The translations under genes and the position numbers were made by a program. Below are positions 1-5,534 of a stretch of DNA of 5,534 nt, piece after piece (positions within the stretch are counted from its first letter, which is position 1; each line of letters starts with the position of its first letter). Source of the DNA: Rhodospirillaceae bacterium (GTDB lineage Bacteria > Pseudomonadota > Alphaproteobacteria > Rhodospirillales > Rhodospirillaceae); contig JAFGWD010000052.1 in the NCBI GenBank assembly GCA_016937315.1, positions 1 to 5,534 of the forward strand, written 5' to 3'. The notes beneath the pieces were generated by a model that saw only the letters and a list, made by a program, of their open reading frames with translations, was not told the DNA's origin and ran no database searches.

Positions 1-905
1 CCGTCGTAAATCGCGGTGGCGACATCGGAGGCCTCGGCACGCGTTGGTGCGGGAGCGGTGATCATGCTTTCCAGCATTTGCGTGGCGACGATCACCGGTT
101 TGCCCGCTGCACGGCAGGTGGAAATAATGCGCTTTTGTGCAATGGGGACGCGCTCGGGCGGGATTTCCACGCCGAGGTCACCGCGTGCCACCATCACCGC
201 ATCGGACAGCTCAATAATAGCGTCCAGGTGTTCCAGGGCGCTGGGCTTTTCCAACTTGGCAATGATGCCCGCCGTGCCATCGACAATTTTACGAATTTCG
301 GCCACGTCTTCGGCTCTCTGCACGAAAGAGAGGGCGACCCAGTCTACCCCCATATCCAGAGCAAAGGCGAGATCGGCGCGGTCTTTTGGGGTCAGTGGTG
401 AAATGGCAAGTTGGACACCGGGAACGTTGACGCCTTTGCGATCGGACAGCGTGCCGCCGGTTGCAACCTCGGTTTCGGCGAACTCAGGTCCAATGTGGAT
501 GACGGTCAGGCGAATGCGGCCATCGTCCAATAGCAGATCGGTGCCGGGAACCAGAGCGGAGAAGATTTCCGGGTGCGGTAGGCACACCCGTTCTGGGCTG
601 CCGGGGGCGTCGAGGAGGTCAAGGCGAAAAGTTTGTCCCGCAGATAGGGCAACCTTGCCATCGGCAAAGGTGCCAACCCGAAGTTTGGGGCCTTGCAGGT
701 CGGCCAGAATGCCGATGGGGCGTTTGATGCGCCGCGCCAGGGCACGAATGCTGTCGAGGCGAGCGCGGTGATCCGCTTGCGTGCCGTGGCTGAAATTCAA
801 CCGGAAAACATCGGCGCCGGCAAGGAACAGAGACTCGATCATCTCATCCGAAGACGACGATGGCCCGAGGGTGGCGATAATCTTGGCATGGCGAAAACGT
901 CTCAT
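1..905 (-). CDS. pyk: Pyruvate kinase, N-terminal 301 residues (C-terminus cut by window edge)
   Basis: Pyruvate kinase transfers the phosphate of phosphoenolpyruvate to ADP, the last step of glycolysis, in the cytosol. The start is the ATG at 905-903, with a weak AGG Shine-Dalgarno about 9 bases upstream. Visible motifs are RLNFSHG (R35, N37, S39, metal and phosphate site), the signature IIAKLEKPSAL with catalytic K217 and metal ligand E219, MVARGDLGVE with metal ligand D243, and VATQMLESM with T275. The E219-D243-T275 spacing equals that of the rabbit muscle enzyme (E272-D296-T328). The B domain begins near D69 and ends near residue 165. The usual length is about 470-480 residues, so the rest of the barrel and the C-terminal regulatory domain lie outside the window. 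DLQGPKLRV (69-77) carries the residues associated with potassium-independent enzymes. The gene follows the receiver-HPt gene on the same strand and is probably co-transcribed with it. Identification is very secure. Confidence 0.97.
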   Translation of the reverse strand, partial: MRRFRHAKIIATLGPSSSSDEMIESLFLAGADVFRLNFSHGTQADHRARLDSIRALARRIKRPIGILADLQGPKLRVGTFADGKVALSAGQTFRLDLLDAPGSPERVCLPHPEIFSALVPGTDLLLDDGRIRLTVIHIGPEFAETEVATGGTLSDRKGVNVPGVQLAISPLTPKDRADLAFALDMGVDWVALSFVQRAEDVAEIRKIVDGTAGIIAKLEKPSALEHLDAIIELSDAVMVARGDLGVEIPPERVPIAQKRIISTCRAAGKPVIVATQMLESMITAPAPTRAEASDVATAIYD

Positions 906-954
906 GCTCAAAGACCTGGGGTGTGTGGGGATGCGTTTAAAGGGGGAGCATCGT

Positions 955-2031
955 TTAGATCATACGGTTGTTGGCGCGTTCAATGGCGAATTTGAGAGAT
1001 GTAAGCAGTTCGCGCCCAATCTCGCCGCCGTCGCCGGAAATTCGGTCGCGAATGACCGCACGCATGGCGTCCGTATGTGCTTTGACCACCGACAAGGCAC
1101 CGTCATCTTCAGGGCAGCCGGGGAGAGTTGCTTCATACAGTGACTTTGCAAACACCGTGATCAGTGGGTAGCCAAACGTACCGCCCTGGCCGCGCAATTC
1201 GTGCGCCACCATATTCATTTCCTGGAAATGATTACGACGATTGTTGGGGCTCAGCATGGCAGCTTCGGCGACCTTCGATAGCTTGGTCAGGTAGTTTTTG
1301 GCCCAGTCTGCAAAGTCCATCGCTTGTCGTTGGAGTGTGTTTTCGGCTTCGTCCAGAAGTGCTTGTGGCAATTCCAAGGGGCCTTTGGTCCCCGTGCCGC
1401 CAACTTTATCCCGCAGGGTGTTGGGAAGGCGGAAGTACCAGACATCCGATGGTGTCTTCGGCTTTACGACTTTTTCGGAGGAGTAAACGATGGTGGCATT
1501 GCTGTCGTCATTATGACGGCGATTTTCGATTCCTCCCGGCGGTGGAATGTTGCGGCGGCGGCGGTCAGGGCCGAAGTAGGTGGTACAGGTCACAAATTGG
1601 CGGGGGCTTTCGATAACCTTCATGACCCGTTCCATGATCGACTGCGCGGAAAATGGCTTGGCGATGAATTCGGTTACCCCGAGGTCGCGGGCAGCTTCCA
1701 CGTATTCTTTATCCGCAGCACCGGAAATCATGATGAAGGGCATGAAACGATTGGCCGATTCTTTTTGCATGCGAACCCAGCGTAGCAGCAAAAGGCCGTT
1801 AATCGGCGACATCAGCAAATCGCACAGGATGAGATCGACGTTCATCAACCCAGCCGAATAGGCTTGGTTTTTTCCTGCAATTTGTAGGAATTCGATGGCT
1901 TCTTGCCCATTGCGTGCGGTTGCAACCCAGCCAAAGCCGAGTTGTTTCAGTACACTTTCCAGAATATCGCGGATGTAAAGGTTATCCTCGACCACGAGAA
2001 TGGACAGGCGTTCAAAAGAAATTGCGCTCAC
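955..2031 (-). CDS. Response regulator with N-terminal receiver and C-terminal HPt-like domain
   Basis: This 358-residue cytosolic phosphorelay protein has no transmembrane segment and no recognisable DNA-binding or enzymatic output domain. Residues 8-140 form a complete CheY-like receiver: acidic pair E15/D16, phospho-acceptor D71 in LILCDLLMSPINGL, switch residue S103 in MISGAA, and K125 in IAKPF. A linker (about 145-200) contains FGPDRRRR (153-160) and a second basic patch ENRRH (169-173), with prolines and glycines between. Residues about 235-358 look like an HPt four-helix bundle, with candidate phosphorylatable H277 in AHELRGQGGTFGYPL, where R280 and G281 sit at the K-G positions of the classic HxLKG motif. 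The start is GTG at 2031-2029, supported by AAGG six bases upstream. The gene is divergent from gapR and 49 bases upstream of pyk. The receiver call is very secure and the HPt call good. The cognate kinase and the final target cannot be read from this window. Confidence 0.92.
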   Translation of the reverse strand: MSAISFERLSILVVEDNLYIRDILESVLKQLGFGWVATARNGQEAIEFLQIAGKNQAYSAGLMNVDLILCDLLMSPINGLLLLRWVRMQKESANRFMPFIMISGAADKEYVEAARDLGVTEFIAKPFSAQSIMERVMKVIESPRQFVTCTTYFGPDRRRRNIPPPGGIENRRHNDDSNATIVYSSEKVVKPKTPSDVWYFRLPNTLRDKVGGTGTKGPLELPQALLDEAENTLQRQAMDFADWAKNYLTKLSKVAEAAMLSPNNRRNHFQEMNMVAHELRGQGGTFGYPLITVFAKSLYEATLPGCPEDDGALSVVKAHTDAMRAVIRDRISGDGGEIGRELLTSLKFAIERANNRMI

Positions 2032-2037
2032 GGCAAA

Positions 2038-2041
2038 CCTT
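2038..2041 (-). promoter_or_regulatory. Shine-Dalgarno AAGG fixing a GTG start
   Basis: On the minus strand AAGG lies six bases before a GTG codon at 2031-2029. This supports the GTG as the start of the receiver-HPt gene: the receiver domain's first strand begins about eight residues later, so no internal ATG is needed. Confidence 0.65.
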
Positions 2042-2048
2042 GACTCTG

Positions 2049-2073
2049 GCAGGATATCCCCATCCGGTCCTGC
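2049..2073. repeat. Inverted repeat GCAGGA-N13-TCCTGC in the receiver-HPt leader
   Basis: Perfect 6-base arms (2049-2054 and 2068-2073) flank a 13-base loop. The left arm overlaps the palindrome GGATATCC (2052-2059). If the minus-strand promoter at 2090-2118 is used, the repeat falls in the 5' leader, with its near edge seven bases from the Shine-Dalgarno. It could be an RNA hairpin or an operator half-site pair. The arms are short, so chance is possible. Confidence 0.35.
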
Positions 2074-2089
2074 TTATCCGGCTGTGTGT

Positions 2090-2118
2090 ACTATATGCGA
2101 CGGTTTCCATGTTGAGAA
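2090..2118 (-). promoter_or_regulatory. Candidate sigma70-type promoter for receiver-HPt gene and pyk
   Basis: On the minus strand TTCTCA (2118-2113) and TATAGT (2095-2090) are separated by 17 bases. They match four of six positions of TTGACA and five of six of TATAAT. Transcription would begin near 2083, giving a leader of about 50 bases before the GTG start. Motif match only. Confidence 0.5.
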
Positions 2119-2140
2119 GTGTTAACGGGCCGGGTAATCT
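2112..2140 (+). promoter_or_regulatory. Candidate sigma70-type promoter for gapR
   Basis: TTGAGA (2112-2117) and TAATCT (2135-2140) are separated by 17 bases. The -35 box matches five of six consensus positions and the -10 box only three. Transcription would start near 2147, leaving a leader of roughly 60 bases. Its -35 box overlaps the -35 box of the minus-strand promoter. Motif match only. Confidence 0.4.
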
Positions 2141-2193
2141 CCATCCCCTCCCGGATGAGCCCAAGGGGGCAGAACCGGTTTCTTGACCGTTTT

Positions 2194-2198
2194 AAGGA
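2194..2198 (+). promoter_or_regulatory. Shine-Dalgarno AAGGA of gapR
   Basis: AAGGA ends ten bases before the ATG at 2209. It favours this ATG over an in-frame ATG at 2119, which would add 30 residues unlike the family and would lie within the proposed promoter. Confidence 0.6.
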
Positions 2199-2208
2199 TG
2201 GATATCGC

Positions 2209-2460
2209 ATGAGCACCGATGTGGGTGGCGTCGCAGCCGATCAGTTGCAATCCTTGATCATGCGCATTGAGCGCTTGGAAGAAGATAAGGCGAATATCCT
2301 GGCCGATATTCGTGAGGTTTATGCCGAGTCCAAATCTCAGGGCTTCGATGTGAAAATTATGCGCCAGTTGATTCGTCTCCGTAAAATGGAAGAGCACGAT
2401 TATAAAGAACAGGAAGAAATCCTGGATCTGTATAAGCGTGCTCTGGGTATGCAAGTCTGA
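2209..2460 (+). CDS. gapR: GapR family nucleoid-associated protein (DUF2312)
   Basis: GapR is a small alphaproteobacterial nucleoid-associated protein. In Caulobacter it binds AT-rich and overtwisted DNA ahead of polymerases, supports topoisomerase action during replication and transcription, and forms a multimer around the duplex. This 83-residue copy is about the family length. The hallmark is REVYAESKSQGFDVKIMR (35-52) after a coiled-coil helix (about 12-34, with RIERLEEDKANI), then a second helix RLRKMEEHDYKEQEEILDLY (56-75). Basic residues that could line the DNA channel include K27, R35, K42, K49, R52, R56, R58 and K59. The start is ATG 2209, supported by AAGGA ten bases upstream. The gene is divergent from the receiver-HPt/pyk unit and convergent with the acyl-CoA synthetase. 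From memory, DUF2312 genes lie near pyk in several other alphaproteobacteria, so the linkage may be ancestral. Family assignment is very secure; function is inferred from the Caulobacter protein. Confidence 0.95.
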   Translation: MSTDVGGVAADQLQSLIMRIERLEEDKANILADIREVYAESKSQGFDVKIMRQLIRLRKMEEHDYKEQEEILDLYKRALGMQV

Positions 2461-2499
2461 TCACGCGCCGGAGGGCTCTCGCCCGCCGGGATGATCTTT
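2459..2499. terminator. GC-rich hairpin between convergent genes, probable terminator
   Basis: The core stem pairs 2468-2476 with 2481-2489 around a TCTC loop, nine positions with one A-G mismatch. Outer arms GATCA (2459-2463) and TGATC (2492-2496) can also pair. Downstream on the plus strand is ATCTTT, a short T-tract for gapR; on the minus strand no T-run follows directly, so termination of the acyl-CoA synthetase transcript here is less certain. The position, in the 37 bases between two converging stop codons, supports the call. Confidence 0.6.
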
Positions 2500-4294
2500 A
2501 GCGGTAGAGGGCTTCCAACGCATCACCATAACGTTCACGGATGACGTGGCGGCGGATTTTCATGGTTGGCGTCATCATGTCGTTTTCGACCGTGAAGGAT
2601 TCCGCCGTCAGCGTGAACTTGCGGATTTGCTCGATAGCTGAAAGCGTGACGTTGACGCGTTTAATCGCGCCGCGCATGGCCTTGATGAAATCAGGGTCTG
2701 TGATCAGTTGCGTTAAGTCGTCGGTTTTTCCGGCCTTTGCCGTGAAGTCGGAGGCGAAAGCGGCCGAGGGAACGATCAGCGCCACAAGGTGAGGACGTTG
2801 GTCGCCATAAACCATGGTCTGGCCGATTTCTGGGGCCAAGGTTAGCAGTCCCTCGACTCGCTGCGGTGAGACGTTGTCGCCGCCAGAATTGACGATAATG
2901 TCTTTCTTGCGATCGGTAATCACCAAGTGTCTGTCGGAGTCAATCAGGCCGACGTCGCCGGTATGCAGCCAGCCTTCGGCATCAATGGCTGCGGCGGTTT
3001 CCTCTGGCCGGTTCCAATAGCCCTTCATCACGGACCGGCCCTTAACCAGAATCTCTCCGTCTTCGGCAAGGCGGACGGTTACACAGGAGAACATCGGGCC
3101 GACGGTTTCCATCTTGGCTCCGGGCAGGCGATTGGCAGCGATCACCGGTGCGCTTTCGGTTTGTCCATAACCTTGCAGAATTTGTACCCCGAGTGCAGTG
3201 AAGAAACGTCCAATCTCTGGGTTGAGCGGAGCTCCGCCGGAGATCATTCCCTTCAGTGTCCCGCCAAAGCGGGCCCGCACGCCCGTCCGAACCTGAGAAT
3301 CAAGCAATCGGTTGCGACGGGTTTCCTGTGGGGTCAGGCTGTTTGGGTCATCCATAGACTTGCCACCCAACTTTAGGGCGAGGTCAAACTGGGCACGTCG
3401 CCACGCGGGGTGTTTGGCGTTTGCGGCCAGGATTTTCGCCCGCATCAAATCATAGAGGCGCGGTACGGCAGTCATCAGCATGGGGCGGGCGGAGACCATG
3501 TTCTGGGTGAGTTTGTCGACGCCTTCCGCGTAATAAATATGGGCACCAACGGTGACTGGAAAGGACTGCCCGACGGTATGTTCGTAGGAATGCGACAAGG
3601 GCAGGAACGATAAGAATCGTGCGCTGCCATCAGCGGGCAGCAGGTTGTTCCAGTGGTCCCAGCAGCCTTCGCAGTTGGTGATGAGGTTGTCGTGGGTGAG
3701 CATCACGCCTTTTGGTGAGCCGCCTGTTCCTGAGGTATAGATCATGCATGCGACGTCATCGCGTCGTCCTGGGATTTGTGGCGGTTCCGTTCCTGACGCC
3801 AAGAGCGAGGCCCAGGATCTGACCTCTGCCACAGAGTGCTGATTGCTTTCAAAGGGAAGCATGGTGATCAGCGGGATGGGCAGATTCTCACGGGTAATCG
3901 CTTCGGCTAGGCGCGTCGCCAGGGCAGGCGTCGAGACGATCACCGCTTTTGGACTGGAATCCGACAGAATGTGTTGGTGGTCTGCTACGGTATTGGTGGT
4001 GTAGGTGGGGACTGTGATGGCACCTGCGGTCATGATCCCGAAATCCGCAATCAGCCATTCCGGGCGATTTTCCGAAACCAATACCACGCGATCACCGGGG
4101 CTGATGCCAAGAGCGGCGAGACCGGCGGCACAGGCTTTCACCTGATCGGCGGTTTCTTTCCAATTTATGGAGGAATATATGCCGTCTTTCTTAGCCCACA
4201 GGAAGGGTTTCTCTGGTGTGCGGGCGGCGTTTAATTCCAAAAACTCAGGAAGTGTGGCGAGCGTGCGATAAGGCGGCACGAAATGTTGGCTCAT
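2498..4294 (-). CDS. Long-chain acyl-CoA synthetase, FAA1/FadD15 type (AMP-forming)
   Basis: This 598-residue member of the adenylate-forming enzyme superfamily probably activates a fatty acid via an acyl-AMP and transfers it to coenzyme A, feeding beta-oxidation or lipid synthesis. Motifs in order (numbered from ATG 4294) are the ATP/AMP loop YTSGTGGSPKG (186-196), FLPLSHSYEH (230-239), SGGAPLNPEIGRFF (352-365), GYGQTESAP (375-383), WLHTGDVG (442-449), DRKKDIIVNSGGDNVSP (461-477), and a C-terminal TPTMKIRR with expected catalytic K579. All core motifs are intact and the length fits the family. The reading frame stays open to GTG 4387, adding 31 residues, but the family-like N-terminus starts at MSQHFVPPYRTLATLPEF and a -10-like TATATA lies inside the extension. 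ATG 4294 has only a weak ribosome site. It is transcribed alone, divergent from pepF. The exact acyl substrate cannot be read from sequence. Confidence 0.92.
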   Translation of the reverse strand: MSQHFVPPYRTLATLPEFLELNAARTPEKPFLWAKKDGIYSSINWKETADQVKACAAGLAALGISPGDRVVLVSENRPEWLIADFGIMTAGAITVPTYTTNTVADHQHILSDSSPKAVIVSTPALATRLAEAITRENLPIPLITMLPFESNQHSVAEVRSWASLLASGTEPPQIPGRRDDVACMIYTSGTGGSPKGVMLTHDNLITNCEGCWDHWNNLLPADGSARFLSFLPLSHSYEHTVGQSFPVTVGAHIYYAEGVDKLTQNMVSARPMLMTAVPRLYDLMRAKILAANAKHPAWRRAQFDLALKLGGKSMDDPNSLTPQETRRNRLLDSQVRTGVRARFGGTLKGMISGGAPLNPEIGRFFTALGVQILQGYGQTESAPVIAANRLPGAKMETVGPMFSCVTVRLAEDGEILVKGRSVMKGYWNRPEETAAAIDAEGWLHTGDVGLIDSDRHLVITDRKKDIIVNSGGDNVSPQRVEGLLTLAPEIGQTMVYGDQRPHLVALIVPSAAFASDFTAKAGKTDDLTQLITDPDFIKAMRGAIKRVNVTLSAIEQIRKFTLTAESFTVENDMMTPTMKIRRHVIRERYGDALEALYR

Positions 4295-4353
4295 GATCGT
4301 GGAAATCCGCTGAAAAGGAGAAAAAGGGTATAGGGAAAAGGCATTACGCTTCA

Positions 4354-4383
4354 TATATACCGGCATGAGGGGTTGAGCGTGAA
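4354..4383 (-). promoter_or_regulatory. Candidate promoter for the acyl-CoA synthetase
   Basis: On the minus strand TTCACG (4383-4378) and TATATA (4359-4354) are spaced by 18 bases. Transcription would begin near 4347, leaving a leader of about 50 bases to ATG 4294 and excluding the upstream GTG at 4387. The -35 box matches four of six consensus positions. Motif match only. Confidence 0.35.
4367..4381 (+). promoter_or_regulatory. Alternative pepF start: GAGGGG and in-frame GTG
   Basis: GAGGGG (4367-4372) lies six bases before GTG 4379-4381, which is in frame with pepF with no stop between. It would add 26 residues, beginning MKHKPACLRPVLLCGAFLCQ, a basic stretch followed by a hydrophobic one. 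I prefer ATG 4457 because PepF-type enzymes are cytosolic and that ATG has its own ribosome site. Confidence 0.25.
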
Positions 4384-4443
4384 GCACAAACCCGCATGTT
4401 TGCGTCCTGTTTTGTTGTGTGGTGCGTTTTTGTGCCAGTTCCT

Positions 4444-4453
4444 GGAGAGTAGG
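4444..4453 (+). promoter_or_regulatory. Shine-Dalgarno GGAG/AGG of pepF
   Basis: GGAG (4444-4447) lies nine bases and AGG (4451-4453) three bases before ATG 4457. The GGAG spacing is near ideal and selects this ATG over the GTG at 4379. Confidence 0.65.
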
Positions 4454-4456
4454 TTG

Positions 4457-5534
4457 ATGTCCGTCGCTGTTTCTACGTCGTTTTCCGCGTTACCCGAGTG
4501 GGATTTGTCCGATCTTTATCCCAGCCCCGACAGTTCCGAATTGCAGCATGATCTGTCCACGGTGGAAAACCATGCGGCATCATTTTCCGAGGCCTTCGCA
4601 GGACGTTTGGAGGAAATGGATGCGGCGGCCTTTGCAAAGGCCATGGCCGATTACGAGCGCATCAATGAAATTCTGGGCCGTATTTTAAGCTATGCGCAAT
4701 TACGCCATGCTACGGCCGTCACGGATCCAGAAATCGCCCGGTTTCAGCAAAACATCAGCGAACGCGCCACCACCATCAGCCAGAAGATTCTCTTCTTTAC
4801 CTTGGAAATCAATCGCGTCTCCGATGCACGGATCGAATCCTGGCTCTCGGATGCCAAAATTGCACGCTACGCCCCGTGGTTCAGGCAAATTCGTGCGTTC
4901 CGTGCACACCAGCTTTCCGACGAGGCGGAGAATCTGTTGCATGAACGTGAAGTCGTGGGACGTTCTGCATGGACTCGTCTGTACGATGAAACTCTGGCCG
5001 AGATGCGTTTTCCCTTCGGGGACCAATCCCTGACGATGACCGAGGCCTTTGACAAATTGTCGGACCCGGATCGGACCGTGCGGGCCGAGGCGGGGCGAGT
5101 GATTGCCAAGGTGTTGCGCGACAATGCCCGCGTGTTGTCACTGGTCACCAATGTGTTAGCCAAGGACAAGCAAATTGATGATGATCGTCGTGGCTATGCC
5201 CATCCGGTCAGCCCGCGTAATCTTGCCAATCAGGTGGAAGATGAGGTGGTGGATGCCTTGGTGGCGGCGGTCAAGGATGCTTATCCACGTCTGTCGCATC
5301 GCTATTATTCCCTGAAGGCTAAGTGGTTGGGGCAGGATACGTTGACGTATGCTGACCGCAATGCGCCTCTGCCTGGAGATAGCGGTGTGCGCTATTCCTG
5401 GGCTGAGGCGGTGAAGACCGTGATGACCGCCTATGGTGATTTCAGTCCTGCGATGGCGGATGTGGCTCAGTCTTTCTTCGACCGTGCGTGGATTGATGCG
5501 CCGGTGCGTGCGGGCAAGGCCTCTGGGGCGTTCG
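4457..5534 (+). CDS. pepF: Oligoendopeptidase F, M3 family, N-terminal 359 residues (C-terminus cut by window edge)
   Basis: PepF-type M3 metallopeptidases are cytosolic zinc enzymes that cleave short oligopeptides. The frame is open from ATG 4457 to the window end without a stop. The N-terminus LPEWDLSDLYPSPDSSEL (12-29) is the family's opening, followed by the helical M3 N-terminal domain: WFRQIRAFRAHQLSDEAENLL around 140-160, then a segment with RGYAHPVSPRN and HRYYSLKAKWLG. The last visible stretch, FFDRAWIDAPVRAGKASGAF (340-359), is the block that in this family precedes the HExxH zinc motif by a few tens of residues, so the active site lies just beyond the edge and cannot be checked here. 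Full-length alphaproteobacterial members are about 600 residues. The gene is divergent from the acyl-CoA synthetase across 162 bases. The family call is strong; intactness is unknown. Confidence 0.9.
   Translation, partial: MSVAVSTSFSALPEWDLSDLYPSPDSSELQHDLSTVENHAASFSEAFAGRLEEMDAAAFAKAMADYERINEILGRILSYAQLRHATAVTDPEIARFQQNISERATTISQKILFFTLEINRVSDARIESWLSDAKIARYAPWFRQIRAFRAHQLSDEAENLLHEREVVGRSAWTRLYDETLAEMRFPFGDQSLTMTEAFDKLSDPDRTVRAEAGRVIAKVLRDNARVLSLVTNVLAKDKQIDDDRRGYAHPVSPRNLANQVEDEVVDALVAAVKDAYPRLSHRYYSLKAKWLGQDTLTYADRNAPLPGDSGVRYSWAEAVKTVMTAYGDFSPAMADVAQSFFDRAWIDAPVRAGKASGAF

Noticed and set aside
16..771. Long plus-strand open frame of 251 codons
   Set aside because: It is antisense to pyruvate kinase, whose motifs are all intact on the minus strand; its translation is rich in Ser/Arg/Thr and resembles no family, as expected for a shadow of codon bias.
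1164..1861. Overlapping plus-strand open frames opposite the receiver-HPt gene
   Set aside because: They lie antisense to a clear receiver/linker coding sequence, lack convincing ribosome sites and show no recognisable domain.
2119..2208. Thirty-residue N-terminal extension of gapR
   Set aside because: The extension does not resemble GapR N-termini, overlaps the candidate promoter and lacks a ribosome site, whereas ATG 2209 has AAGGA.
2122..2454. Minus-strand open frame of 110 codons opposite gapR
   Set aside because: It is fully antisense to a well-conserved gene and is a shadow frame.
4692..5169. Several open frames on both strands inside pepF
   Set aside because: The pepF frame is continuous through them with family motifs; the others are out-of-frame shadows.
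1..5534. Search for mobile elements, CRISPR arrays, tRNA or rRNA genes
   Set aside because: No transposase, terminal repeats, regularly spaced repeats or cloverleaf-like structures were seen by eye; coding density is that of a normal core chromosomal region.

Overview
The window looks like ordinary chromosomal DNA from an alphaproteobacterium, most likely a member of the Rhodospirillales. The evidence is a GapR (DUF2312) gene, which is typical of alphaproteobacteria, a response regulator with the FGPDRRRR linker style seen in that group, and moderately GC-rich coding sequence (judged by eye). The genus is inference. I see no mobile element, CRISPR array, tRNA, rRNA or sign of recent transfer.

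Layout: (1) 1-905, minus strand, the N-terminal 301 residues of pyruvate kinase (pyk), cut by the left edge. (2) 955-2031, minus, a 358-residue protein with an N-terminal receiver domain and a C-terminal HPt-like domain. It lies 49 bases upstream of pyk, on the same strand, and probably shares its transcript. (3) 2032-2208, a divergent intergenic region with two candidate sigma70-type promoters whose -35 boxes overlap on opposite strands. (4) 2209-2460, plus, gapR, a small nucleoid-associated protein. (5) 2461-2497, a GC-rich hairpin between convergent genes. (6) 2498-4294, minus, a long-chain acyl-CoA synthetase of the FAA1/FadD15 type. (7) 4295-4456, a second divergent intergenic region. (8) 4457-5534, plus, the N-terminal 359 residues of an M3-family oligoendopeptidase F (pepF), cut by the right edge just before the expected zinc-binding HExxH motif.

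The genes cover central carbon metabolism (pyk), phosphorelay signalling (receiver-HPt protein), chromosome organisation (gapR), fatty acid activation (acyl-CoA synthetase) and peptide turnover (pepF). They do not form one obvious pathway. The closest link is between gapR and the receiver-HPt/pyk unit, which start from one compact divergent control region. I found no convincing undescribed system. The points most worth a second look are the receiver-HPt architecture with its arginine-rich linker, the shared -35 region, the potassium-independence signature in pyruvate kinase, and the uncertain start sites at the acyl-CoA synthetase/pepF divergent region.
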